Source: Penium margaritaceum (Eukaryota > Streptophyta > Zygnematophyceae > Desmidiales > Peniaceae). Taken from it: a stretch of 54,421 nt of DNA. Both the position numbers and the translations under genes were made by a program. Positions within the stretch are counted from its first letter, which is position 1. Each line of letters opens with the position of its first letter. The stretch lies in NCBI GenBank assembly GCA_023375785.1, contig SZWC01003608.1:77412-131832 (forward strand), read 5' to 3'. Below are positions 1 through 11,037 of the stretch, piece after piece. Under the pieces are notes generated by a model, which saw only the letters and a list, made by a program, of their open reading frames with translations, was not told where the DNA came from and ran no database searches.

Positions 1-33
<33 letters not shown>

Positions 34-52
34 ACCCACACACACACACACA
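1..52. repeat. (AC)n microsatellite
   Basis: Almost uninterrupted AC dinucleotide repeat, with two CCCA interruptions near position 31-38. It is truncated by the window edge. Confidence 0.97.
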
Positions 53-904
53 TACAAGTACAGGAAACTGAGTGCCACGGCTGCTCCTGGAGGTTTACTT
101 CCCACAGGCTTGGAGTTGTCCATGATGAAGCTCGTGTTTCTAGTCAGCATTATAACTCTCCCAAGATGTGGCCTCTAGCTACATGGAATTAAAATGACAT
201 TGTCTTTCTCGACTATTTGTATTCCTTGTGGTTTAGGCTTGGCCTCAGACACTTTAGGATGCCTTGGTCTGTATCCAAACATGCATGTGGGGTTAAGTAG
301 GGTTGCATCTATGTCCCGGGTGTTGATCTTCAGTGGCCCACGAGGCCAGATTTTTTCTGTGCTTTGGCAAGTAGCCGCCCTCTGTAGCAACCAAGTGGAT
401 CGGCTCGACCCCCGGGTGGCGGCATGACCTCGCCGTGTGTGATGCTGAAGCGAGCATTTACACCCAATCACCCCAAATGTAGAAACCATGACAACAGTGT
501 ACACCACAAAAAAATTTGTATTTGAAGCATCGGTGAAGCTTCTATGCATGTATCTTTTCAGTGTTTCAGCCTTCATGGAAGCTTCCACGTAGTTAACTTG
601 AGCTCTATGTACACAAGGATAAATTCCTAGGAACCTCCATTGAAACCACATACGTTCACATTACTAAGTTATGGTATGAAGCTGTGTTTAATATGGAAGC
701 TTTTGCGTGCTTGTACTGCGATGTAAGTTATATGAGACAGAAAGGAGGAGGCAAAAGATACTCCAAGTAAGAACAGTGCATCAGGTTATTGTACAAGGGA
801 GTGCGTCATGTAAAAATGGACTACATACATGAAGTACATGTTTGTGTAGATGATGTTTTACCACTTGTAACAGATTTCTCTTCTCTGTGTATTTGTGAAC
901 GTCT
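53..904. other. anonymous AT-rich sequence
   Basis: I see no conserved domain, LTR end or RNA gene here. Open frames (for example 194-427 forward and 175-651 reverse) lie on opposite strands of the same DNA and have no recognisable motif, so I do not call them genes. Confidence 0.5.
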
Positions 905-3215
905 TTTTCATTTCAATCTTTCTTCACTCTCTCGTACACTCCCCTCATAAAACTCCAACTTGACGGGAGAGGGGGGAGAGGGAGGGGCTCCAAAACATAG
1001 AATTTATGAGGTACATGTCTGAAGGAGTGGATCACTGAAAAAGTGATGTCTTGTTGAAACATTACACTAGTGCATGTAAGAACCCAAAATTCCCATGAAT
1101 TTTCTTCTCACTGTACACTAAGATGTTGTCACATGAAATTAACAGTCATTTTTACACCTCTCCAAAAATTCACCTTTCTGTACACAAGTGTATTTTTGCA
1201 TTAAACTTTCATACTAATTTTGAGTTATGGTTAATCACCTCAAATTCATGCACTTGTCAATCAGTATATCAAGAAGTGTGTTATTGCATGCAAAAACTCT
1301 TCAGAGAACATCCACATGAATGCATTTCAGGAATGCCCAGATGTACATTCCTTGTGTATAATGAAAAATTTAATGGGATTTATGTGATGTTTAGTAGTTT
1401 CTATGAACCATCAATGTTCACTAGTTTTTTCACTTCCCAATACACTTTTTGATACACTGCTTCATGGGTGAGGCAATTGTTCATGTATGCTAGTTTTAGT
1501 TCTCACTCTCATACACTACCCTCATACGCTGTCCACTTGACAGGGGGAGGGAGTTGGACAGAGGGGTGATTGAAAATGAAAAATTTGTACAAGGCATATG
1601 TAGGAAGAACTGTACCACTCAATAAGTGAATACAAGTTGAAATATTACACTTGTGTGCTTGATAACCCATCATCCTTGATAGAGGCGCTCTTTGTGTGAA
1701 CTAGTGTATCTCGTGAACTATTCATATATCTCAATCTACACCCTCTCATACATCCTCCTCATATACTTCTATGGCCTTTCTGTTTTGTGTACACAAGTTT
1801 ATTCTTCCATGTATTTTTAATGTCAACGTTTTTTCACTTTCTCATACACTCCCCTCGTACAATTCCAGCACCAGGGGGGAGGGGGGGGGTAGAAGGGGTC
1901 CAGAAGACATAATTTTATGATACATGTGCATGAAGGAGTACACCACTGATGTTTTATTTAAACAGTACACTTGTTTATGTGAGAAACAAATATTTTCATT
2001 GAGTTTCTTCTCAATTTACAATACTCATTTGTCACATGAAATTTCCGTGTACTCCTTTGTACCACTTCTGCGGATTTTCTCCTCTCTGTAAACATGTGTA
2101 TTTTTCATACATCTTTCATCATAAATTTTGTTCACTCTCTCATACACTCCCCTCATACACTTTCTACTTGATGGGGAGGGGGGGGGGAGAGGGGGATTTC
2201 TAGAAGACCAAAATGCATTGAAGCATGTGTATGAATAACTGAACCATTCAATAAGTGAAGTATAGTGGAAATAGTTTACTTGTGTAATGGATTATTACCC
2301 TTTGTCAATAAATGTAACATTGGTGTGAAGTGGTGAATTAACTGATGAAATAGTCAAATGTTTTATTTCATACTCTCTCTTACACCCTCCTCAAAACATT
2401 TGATGACCTTATTTCTCCTGTCTACACAATTTTCTTTCTACATGTCTTCTTCTTCATAAACTTTGTTCACTCTCTCATACACTCCTCTCCAACAATTTCC
2501 ACTTGACGGGGGAGGGGGGTCAGGGAGGGGGTCAAAAATTGAAAAAGTGTATGAGGCAAGTGTGAGAAGGATTGTATCAGTTGAAAGGTCAGGTTCTTTC
2601 AGAAATGTACACTTGTGTATGTGATAGCTTAGCTTGTCCATAAAATTTCTGTTCACTATACACTAGTAGTTTCTCACATGTGATGTCCATACATTTCTTC
2701 ATACACCCTCTTGCATACACCCTCATTATACACTTCCACGATATGGGAGGGAGAAAATTGATGAGGTCCAACAGAAATTAAGTGCATCTTCTGAGGGTAT
2801 GACGGAGTTCAGGAGACAAATAGTTTATTCTTACCTGAAAATTGCATGTTTGTACACCAATTTTCACCTCTTGTGATGTTTATGCTCGGTGCATTCAATT
2901 TTTTTTCTTCCAAAAATATTTTTTTCTTCTCTCTTATTAACATTCCACATACAATATCCACCTGATGTGAGGGGGGAGGGGGGTTAGAGGGGGCCAAATG
3001 GAAAAGAATGAATGAGGTAACCATGTAATGGATTGTGTTTTTTAGCAGTTGATTTGAAACAAAGAAGGTAAACTTGTGTATGCACTTAGTGTACACTAGT
3101 GTGATCTCATGTGGAGGCCACTGCATTTCTTTCTTTCACTCATACATTATCTTCATACACTTCCTTTGAGAGGGAGGGGGACAAGTATAGGAGGTTTTAA
3201 ATGAAGAAGTTGTTT
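905..3215. repeat. degenerate satellite, G-tract half
   Basis: A diverged tandem array. A recurring block reads roughly CTCATACACTCCCCTCATACA, then CACTTGACGGGGGAGGGG, then an AT-rich body that often carries an ACACTAGTGT-like palindrome. G-rich tracts occur near 970, 1540, 1875, 2175, 2505, 2975 and 3170, mostly 200-340 bp apart. Weaker CTCATACA blocks without a G tract lie between some of them (for example near 1745 and 2370), suggesting a unit near 150-170 bp with a dimeric higher order. No coding signal. The boundaries are approximate. Confidence 0.75.
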
Positions 3216-3299
3216 AAGGTGAGGGTATAGACTTATTTTCTTACCAGAGGTATGAAATTATGTTTCATAATGCAAGCCATTGTATTTCCACTTGCAATT

Positions 3300-4720
3300 T
3301 CATAGTCCACCCCCCCTTTCCCGGCTATTAATCCTTTAACCCAATTCATACAAGCTTAAAAAAAAAAGAAAATCGGACCATACAATTGTGTACATCACGA
3401 GTGGCTGTACTGCTATCAAGATGTACAGTTTTTCATAAAATCTTCTCATGAATTTCCCTCCTCCCTCCTCCCCCTTAATGAACCCTATCCCTACCACCAT
3501 AAAGACCTTAACTACACACAACAATGAACAACATATCATACACTAGAACCATGCATATGTACACGGTCTTGTACAATCTCCTCATACAATTTTCATGCCT
3601 AACCCCCCTCCCCTTCTCCACCCCTCACTCCCTTCCACTCAATCCATCCAAGATCTACAGAAAATCATATATTTTCCCATAAACTAGTGTGTTTCACGAG
3701 TTTCTCCATAACCATTGAAGTCTACACTTCCTCATTCAGTTCCCTTCTCCCTCCGCCCTCCCTCAGCCTGCCCACTTCATCCGATCATGTAGGCAAAAGT
3801 TACATACAACAATAAAAAATGTAGCATACACGAGTATTATCCAAGTTTACACTGTCTCATACATTCTCCTCATGTCATTTCTATGATCCATACTCCCCCA
3901 ATCCAACCTCTCATTCCCCTCTACCCAATCCATGCAAGATCTCTACAAAAACAAACATCCAACCATACACTAGTGTACATTAAGATTGCTCCATTACTAG
4001 CAGAATGTGCACTTCCTCATGAAATCCCCTCATGCACTCCACTTCTCCTCCCCACACCCCCCCCCCTTCCCAATGAAACAACCCTCTCCTGCTACGGATA
4101 ACTAAACTATGTATAACGATGAACCACATACCATTGTTGATTGTATTGTGCATTCTCCTCTCATCACTTCCATGTTTCTTTCCCGCTTCCCCATCTCTCA
4201 CTTTCTTCGACCCAATCAATTTCAAATTTCCACAAAACAAAGAAATCAACCATACACTGATGTACAATAAGAGTAGTTTCTCTGCTATAAAGATGTGCAC
4301 TTCCTCACACACTTGTCTCATACAATTCCCTTGTTCTCACCTCCCTCAAAGTACCCCTTCCCTCACACTGTGTGGACCAAAACTTTGTACAAACACTAGC
4401 ATCATCCAAACATACACTGTCTCATGTAATATCCACATTCAGTTTCTCTACTTCATAGCCCCTCCTCTGCCACATCTCAATCCCTTCTACCCAATCCATC
4501 CAAGCTCTCCAGAAAATCAAACATTTGACTAAACACTAGTGTACATCAGGAGTGGCTCTACTGCTATGAAGGTGTATACTTCCTCAATAAATTCCATCCT
4601 ACACTTCCCTTCTCCACTCCCTTGTCCTCCCCCTCTTGCCCCCTCCTCTACCTTTTTTCAAATCCTCTCCCTGTTTCTACCTCCTCATACAAATGCTTTG
4701 TTCTCACATCCTAGAACCTT
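3300..4720. repeat. degenerate satellite, C-tract half
   Basis: The same family continues with the same-strand CTCATACA/CCTCATAC and ACACTAGTGTACAT blocks, but the homopurine tract is replaced by a homopyrimidine tract such as CCCCCCTCCCC. C tracts occur near 3310, 3460, 3605, 3750, 3895, 4050, 4185, 4345, 4460 and 4630, a regular spacing of about 150 bp. The flanking blocks keep their orientation while the tract strand flips, so this is not simply an inverted copy of the first half. Confidence 0.75.
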
Positions 4721-5141
4721 TTAAACACCTAACCGGATCCAATTTACTCAGTACCTCTTGTGTACAAAAGGCATGTGATTTCCTCTATTTCCAAGCGAGG
4801 CCAATGTTTACCGGCGTGCTCCTTTCTCTCTCTCCTAGGCTCACTCTCACTTACCTATTGTGTGCAATTTCTTCTAAATACCATGATATTCCAGGATGTT
4901 CTTACATCCTGAAATGTTTTAAAGACCTAACCAGAAATTGGTCATTCGTGGATGCAAGAGAGCAAAGCCGGAAGTGAGCAAAAGCGTGGAGCACAGCTAA
5001 CCACGGCTGAATTTTCCATTGCCCCTGCTCTGCCACCTTGGATGAACAGCCTCATCGGCCCCAAATTCTCATCGCAGGCGTCTTAAATCTTGCAAGCCTG
5101 CAACTACAACTACAGCTACTTTTGATGTACTTGTGGTGCAT
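4721..5141. other. anonymous spacer
   Basis: No recognisable gene or repeat. It ends at the left target-site copy of the MITE at 5142. Confidence 0.4.
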
Positions 5142-5149
5142 CTTTTTCC

Positions 5150-5901
5150 TAAGGCTGCACACGGATCATAGGATCCCTGGAACCAATCCATGAATCCGGA
5201 TCCTCGGATCCAGATCCACCCTAGTGGATCCGGCCAGATTCCACGGATCCTGCACCGGATCCTGGGGGAGGGGAGAGGGGCAGAAAATGTCGAGAGGTCT
5301 GGCTTCAGGACCTGGTGTCTGTTCATGAAACATCCATATTGAACATAGAAAAATGTTTGCGTCTCGCGAATGTGTGCGGTTCGACTTAGCATGAATGTTG
5401 ACTGCCGCCTGCCACGTCATTGCCTAGTCCACATGCGTTGCTCCTGCCTACACTAGGAGGGCCTGCTTAGTGACTCATCCGGTGGAATGCCATAGGTCTA
5501 TTATCAAATCTGATTCCGTGCAGCCAATAAGGATCAGCCGCTCTTGCAGGCGTACGTGATGAACGAGGCACAAACTACCGTCGGTCTGTGACAGCGCAGC
5601 TTCTTGAAGATTGTGTGATAGGTTGACCGTTCGATTGATAAGCAGTGACTGTTGGCGAGTCAGCATGAAGTACTTGGTGACTCAGTATTTGGTGCTCACT
5701 CGGAACTCGGTGCATATTAGTAACCATGGCTGATAAATCATGTGCTGAGCAAGGAACCGTGAGTCTATGAGAACGGATCCGTGGATCCGATGATTCGCGG
5801 ATCCTGGGTCCGGATCCACGGATCTGTATCCAGTATGTGGATCCGACCCCCGGGTCTGGATCCTCCTGAAGATTTGAGGGTAGGATCCGTGTGCAGCCTT
5901 A
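5150..5901. mobile_element. hAT-type MITE with GGATCC-rich subterminal arrays
   Basis: A 752-bp non-autonomous element. The ends are perfect 18-bp inverted repeats, TAAGGCTGCACACGGATC at 5150-5167 and its complement at 5884-5901. They are flanked by a perfect 8-bp direct repeat CTTTTTCC at 5142-5149 and 5902-5909. An 8-bp TSD and a YARNG-like terminus are the hAT signature. The left subterminal region (5160-5275) holds six GGATCC and the right one (5773-5890) seven, in an inverted arrangement resembling transposase-binding arrays. There is no transposase frame inside. The TIR differs from that of the hAT at 23357-27352, so that transposase is probably not its driver. Confidence 0.93.
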
Positions 5902-5909
5902 CTTTTTCC

Positions 5910-6900
5910 CCAACCTCTCCTAGTGCAACCTCAACCTCTCATGCTGAAACTAACCCTGTAACTTCTGTCACTACAACATCTACTGCAGCCCCTCACCTGC
6001 CTCGGCCAGCCCTACTTTTCCCACACAAAATTGGCACCGGGACTTTATCCTTTTCTGCAGCAGGAGCTGCAGTGTAGCAACAGCTCCTGCTAGGATGTCA
6101 TCAGGCACTATGGCCTCTCCACCCTCATTGGAAGGAGTGTGCGATGAAGATCTCGACTCGTCACGCACTACGGCAAGGGAGCATGCACAGGAGAAGTCAG
6201 GACCACATGTTGATTGCTAGGTCTCACCGCCACGTGATGATATTGACCTGTTGCGTTGGGTCCTTGTGCCATCCTCCGACTATTTGTGTGATGACATCCA
6301 AGCTGAGAGAGCAGGACATCGATCATCTCATGTGCACTGCTGAATAACTACCCTTTTCACCTCAGGGAATGCACCACCTGCCCCACAGGCTCCTCCAGGC
6401 ACCTTGGCACAGCACATCAGCCCCTGCAACTGACTTCCAAGAGCCATCCAGATGTATCCAAGTTTTTCCCTCATACACTGACCCTGTCGGCCTTGCAAGC
6501 CCCATTCTTGATTCTACTGATTGTGCTGTTGCCACACTCTCAGCCACAGCCAGGGCCAGCAGGGCCTCCGCAGGCACGGCCATTGAATGGGCTACATCTT
6601 CCTACAATGAGGTAGTGGCCTTGCTCTCTCTTCTCACTGTTGCAGAAGAAAACATTGTTGCGCAGGTGACGGTGCGCTCCTTTGTTGTCGTCGCAGCCAC
6701 CGCAAATGCTTCCGGTGCAACATCTAGCGTTATCAGTTCCATGTGCGTGTCCATAGCTATCGCACTCCTTCCACCCAGAGGCTCTTACCCTGACACATCA
6801 TGCACCCTCCATCTTTTTGTCACCTTAAAGACTGATGTACTGGCTGGTTCCACATTAACTAGTAATGTGGAACCATGCATGTGCATTTCCTGGTGGTTTT
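5910..6900. other. anonymous sequence, Ser/Thr/Pro-rich frames
   Basis: The forward frame across the MITE target site reads Ser/Thr/Pro-rich on both sides, and another forward frame is open from 6369 to 6920 (183 codons, Ala/Ser-rich). No conserved motif is visible and stops break every longer reading. It could be the linker of a very old retroelement or decayed host coding DNA. I assign no function. Confidence 0.3.
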
Positions 6901-8130
6901 TGTGGTGTGGAGCACCGTGATGTCCTCTTTCGCATCAGTAGTGATACTTGCTGGATGTTATGGCCTGCTTCAGCTGCAGCCATGTGGTTGCACGTTCTTA
7001 GATGTAGAGATGGCTGATGGCAAGGAACAGCAGTCAAGAGCAGCAGCAGAAAAGAACATGGTGGAACTACAAGATGGGCTGAAGCTGCTGTACGTTGCTT
7101 CTGCTACTGTTGATTGCAGCTTTAGCTGGATGCTGTGACTTGCTGTTGCTGTAGCTGACTGCAGAAGTCACTGGAATTTTTGACCTGCAGCTGATGTTGC
7201 TGTTGTGCAGATGCTCCTGCTCATATACGGGGATGAAAACAGAAGAGAAGATGGAAAGATTTAGTGGAGACCGGCCGTGCCCTTTATGGAACGCTAATGC
7301 TGCCGCTTATTGCAACAGCAGCCAGCACCTGTGGCTTGCTGCTGTTGTTGGCAATTGCAGCAGTGGCTGAATTTTACGACCGGCTACTTCGACTGCTTTT
7401 CTTGAAAATGTACCCGCACAGAAGCAAATGTGTTTTCTGACAAGGAAAAAGGAGCCAGGAGCAGTAGAGGTAGAGATGTACCTCAGCCAAGACTGGCTAC
7501 AGGTGGGGTGGAAACTGCTACAACCGTACCTAGGTGCTATCACTTGCCACTGCTGATGGTGACTACAGCAATTTTCGGCTGTGCAGGTGCTTCTGCCTAG
7601 ACATGAAGGTGGAAGCTACCGGTCCATGTATTGGCCAAGGATGCCAATCGGTCCAGGATCTTACCTCATACAAATGAGAGATTGTAACAGCAAGCCGTGA
7701 TAGCCAGCTGCATTTTTTATCAGCAGCAGCGGAAGCAACCTTCGGATACTTGTATTCCTCCTCGACTGTGGTTGGCTATTGTTCCTCAATAAACAGCCAT
7801 CTGTGCATGCATTCAGGTGCAATCTCATGACACTAGCAACAGCTGCAGGCCATAAAAGCCACCCACAGCTGCAGTAGATGACAACAGCAGCAAGTTGAAA
7901 CAGCCATGTGATTCTTGAATCAGCAGCAGAAGGAGCAACATGCGGCAGCCACAACCCGCTTTGGCTGTGGCCCATCATCTTCCCCGCTGCTGCTCCTTGA
8001 CTTATGTTTCTCATCAGAAGCAGCAGGCCATAAAGGCCAGCGATTTTTGCAGGTAGCTACAGCAGCAGCAAGCTGTGTGACAGCAGCAGATGCAGCAAGC
8101 AACAGCAGCTAGCGACTAGCAGCAGAAATA
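6901..8130. repeat. CTG/CAG-rich low-complexity region
   Basis: Dense in TGCTG and CAGCAG trinucleotides. The first part (about 6950-7600) mixes both phases and contains loosely repeated blocks such as TGTGCAGRTGCTYCTGC near 7206 and 7576. The second part is mainly CAG. All frames give Ala/Gln/Leu-rich strings with no domain. Confidence 0.5.
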
Positions 8131-8149
8131 GCAGCAGCAGCAGTAGCAG

Positions 8150-8187
<38 letters not shown>
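8131..8187. repeat. (CAG)n microsatellite
   Basis: CAG/GCA trinucleotide run with two early interruptions. It passes directly into a GGA run. Long frames here give poly-Leu, poly-Ser and poly-Pro on the reverse strand, as expected of any trinucleotide repeat. Confidence 0.97.
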
Positions 8188-8191
<4 letters not shown>

Positions 8192-8292
8192 GAGGAGGAG
8201 GAGGAGGAGGATGAGGAGGAGGAGGAGGAGGAGGAGGAGGAGGAGGAGGAGGAGGAGGAGGAGGAGGAGGAGGAGGAGGAGGAGGAGGAGGA
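8188..8292. repeat. (GGA)n microsatellite
   Basis: About 35 GGA units with one GAT interruption near 8211. It is a pure homopurine tract on the plus strand. Confidence 0.97.
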
Positions 8293-9002
8293 AGAAGTAG
8301 CAACCTGTAGTAGCCACAATCTGTCTCTACAGTTGCAGCCAGCAGCATCAGTATCAAGCAAAAGCTGACGCAAGCAGCCACAGAAGCAGGTAGTCACAGT
8401 GGCTGCACCAGCATGTGCTGCTGTAGCACCACCAGTCTGGTGTCTAATCTGGAGGAAACAGAGCACGACCACAATGCTGAGGTCGATGACTAGGTGCCCA
8501 ACGAGTTCTTTCATTACGACACATATTGGCACAAGAGACAGGAGGAGAAGGTCACACAGTGCTGCTACACCAAAGTAGAGGATGTGCTATGTCTCCACAG
8601 TCAACACCACCAAGACGTCCACCAGTGCACAATCCCTCTGCTTCTTATTCATCCCCCAGTAGTAGACCTTGACAAAGCGATTAGCATGGGGCTCCTGCCT
8701 CTCCATTCACATGCAAGAAGAAAGAGATGGGTGGCAGCTGCTGGCAGTCAATCACTATTATATAACAACTTGCATGTGGAGCGATACAGCAGCTGAAGGA
8801 TAATTGAGCCGATTACATTGACAGGGCTAGTTTAGGTGATGTACCCAGTAGTTCTTGTATCTTTACCAAGGGATTCTGCATCAATTATCATCTCAGTTTG
8901 CAGATCTGGCTGTTAGCGCCTGTGTTGATCTACTGGTGAAGAAACTGGTCTGTGCAATTTTAGAGATGCAGTATTCAACAATCTATATTTCTATATCTCC
9001 AA
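8293..9002. other. anonymous spacer before copia remnant
   Basis: No clear homology. It may hold an unrecognisably decayed upstream part of the copia remnant that becomes readable at 9003. Confidence 0.3.
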
Positions 9003-9467
9003 TTTTTGCCTGGGTGAAAGTACTGCCATTCCCACATCTCTATCAACAGACCATAACCTCACCATGCTGGTAATCCGAAAGACAGCCAGAGATCTGGCAG
9101 ATGCAGAGCAATACCCTTGGATGGTGGGACCACTCTTGTAAACCGCCATGGCTACCTGTGCAGACCTCTCATTTTATGTTAGAATCATCAGTAAAGGATG
9201 TTATGCTCTCAGGAAGGCTCATATTGTGGCAGAAAAAAGAGCATTCAATGCTTGCATATAACAGAATACATGAAAATTCAGTAATCCAAACAGCCAAGCA
9301 CCACCCCGACAGGCACTACCCCCAAGCAAAACAGTAAACCAAACTCTGGCTAAGTATTCATGCTGGGAAGTGGAACAGTGAGCTGGCGGAGCATGAAGCA
9401 ATTTGTCTTTGCATTTTTCTGTACGGAGGCTGAACATATGGCCACAAGTGAAGCGAAACGTCAAGCA
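9003..9467 (+). pseudogene. old copia pol remnant, RT end and RNase H (5' part)
   Basis: One forward frame reads like the end of copia reverse transcriptase (RT) and the start of RNase H. An EQYPWMVGPLL-TAMAT block (about 9100-9156) corresponds to the usual YQ..VGSLLY.A..TRPD segment, with a stop where Tyr is expected. It is followed by ADLSFYVRIISK. A second, shifted stretch at about 9362-9455 reads GTVSWRSMKQ...TEAEHMATSEAKRQA, the RNase H SWRSKKQ/STEAEY motif. Several stops and at least one frameshift make it a dead copy. Element 1 is inserted right after this motif, with TSD AAGCA at 9463-9467. Confidence 0.8.
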
Positions 9468-10119
9468 TGTTGGATATGGGGTGCCAAAAGAAAAGTGGCC
9501 AAAGTGGGTTGCTCGATAAAACTTATCAGGTCAAAAGAGTGAATAGAGGATGTTTTGATGGTTCTTTAGCACTTTATGGAGCTTGATTTGGAGTCTGTTT
9601 GAGGGAGATATGGATTTTCAAGGTATGGTAGCAATGGGTCCGCTTCAAGTGACGGCTCCTGCACTACCAACACCAATGACGGCCACAATTATTGGCCAGG
9701 GAGGTTTGGAGCGGCTTTCAAGGTAGAAAGGCAGCAGGAGGACCTTCAGGGAGCTTCAAGGAAGGTCCCCCCCAAGATTATTGGTTGTGCACATGGCAGG
9801 GATGGTGATTCTCTTGTGTGACAGTGTGACTGGCGCTCATCCCGCTAGGCTAGGAGTGTGCTAGGAGGTGAACTTTGACAGAGTGGTTCTTCCAGCTCCA
9901 TGTGCCAAATGAGGCATACTGAGGCTTTTTAGAAAGCTGTGCTAATGTAATGTCTAACTCAAGAGTCGATTTAGACATTCAAATCCTTTGCAAACCTACA
10001 TTTGCCTCTGTAATTTCTGTCTGTGCAACCTGCAACTCCCTCTCACCAACAGTTGGTCCTGCCTAGGCGGCTCTTGGTGAGCCTGATCACCTCCCTGAGG
10101 GCTTCCCCAATTTCCATCA
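9468..10119 (+). repeat. element 1 5' LTR
   Basis: 652 bp, begins TGTTGGATATGGGG and ends TTTCCATCA. It is matched along its length by 14329-14980. Both ends are fixed by the TSD on the outside and the PBS on the inside. Confidence 0.96.
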
Positions 10120-10120
10120 G

Positions 10121-10132
10121 TGGTATCAGAGC
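10121..10132 (+). other. element 1 primer-binding site (tRNA-iMet 3' end)
   Basis: TGGTATCAGAGC lies one base after the 5' LTR. It is the exact complement of the 3' end of plant initiator tRNA-Met, the usual copia primer. Confidence 0.95.
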
Positions 10133-10218
10133 TAGAACAAGGCTTTGTTTCATCCTAGAGGCATTCCTTGCACCCTGTTGTGTAAGAGAGCCGTTTGTGG
10201 GCTGAACGTTGTACGACT

Positions 10219-11037
10219 ATGAAGACATCCGCTTCCGTGGTGGCCGGAGTCAACATTGCCAAGTTCAAAGGCAAGAAATTCTTCAACTGGAGCAACAACA
10301 TGAAGATGGTACTGATGGAGAAGGGTCTGTGGAGCCAGGTGGATGAGAAGGAGAAGGAACCAGTAGAAAGCTCCCTCTCTCCTGGAGAGGCCCGTACCTA
10401 CGGTGAGAAGCGTGACCGCGCCCTGACAACCATCTACCTCCACTTCGCTGAACAGCAGCAACTCCTTGTCCGTTGCATCCTCACGCCAAAGGAGGTTTGG
10501 AAAAAGCTTGAGTCCACTTATGATTCGAAGTAGATCCTCATGAACATGCAGCTGCACTGTCGTTTTCACAATGTGAAGATGGATGAGTCTGGATCCATGA
10601 TTGACTACATCAACATGGTGAAGTCTCTCTCTGACTAGCTTGCTGCGATTGAGGACCCTGTCAAGGAGCGTGTGCTCATGCAAACCATCGTCTATGGCCT
10701 TCCTAGCAGTTACACTCCTCTCATTCTTGTCCTAGATCAGCACGGCGACAAGCTCTCCCTCAACGATGTGGAGGAGATCTTGCTGTTTGAGGAGGAGTGG
10801 CGCAAGGGAGAGGAGGGCGGAAGCAGACTGGACGTCGCTCTCATCATCAACTCTGGTCATGGGGGTGGTTCTGCACCAACTAGGGGCAACGACAGAGGAG
10901 GGAAGAAGAAGGGGAACTGCCAGTACTGTAAGAAGCCGGGGCATTGGGCGCGTGAATGCCGGAAGAAGAAGGCGGACCTTGCGGCTGGAGTGGGAACGAG
11001 AAGGCATTCCAACGCTTCCGTGAATGTAGCAGATTAG
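10219..11037 (+). pseudogene. gag: element 1 gag
   Basis: Starts at ATG 10219. The N-terminal half has the copia gag pattern F-K-G-K-K-F-F-N-W-S-N-N-M-K (UBN2/DUF4219-like capsid). A CCHC zinc knuckle, C-Q-Y-C-K-K-P-G-H-W-A-R-E-C, lies at 10918-10959 and would bind element RNA. The frame is continuous but stopped by TAG at 10531, 10636 and 11035. At 10636 the family residue is probably Gln (SDQLAAI pattern), so CAG to TAG is the simplest change. Gag forms the virus-like particle; this copy cannot make it without readthrough. Confidence 0.9.

Noticed and set aside
905..4720. Genes suggested by several open frames of 60-137 codons
   Set aside because: Frames follow the pyrimidine/purine tracts of the satellite and carry no domain.
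5160..5890. CRISPR-like or regulatory GGATCC array
   Set aside because: Spacing is irregular, the two arrays are inverted, and TIR plus TSD show they are subterminal parts of a MITE.
8057..8532. Long reverse-strand frames encoding poly-Leu, poly-Pro and poly-Ser
   Set aside because: They are the three frames of the CAG/GGA microsatellite, not proteins.
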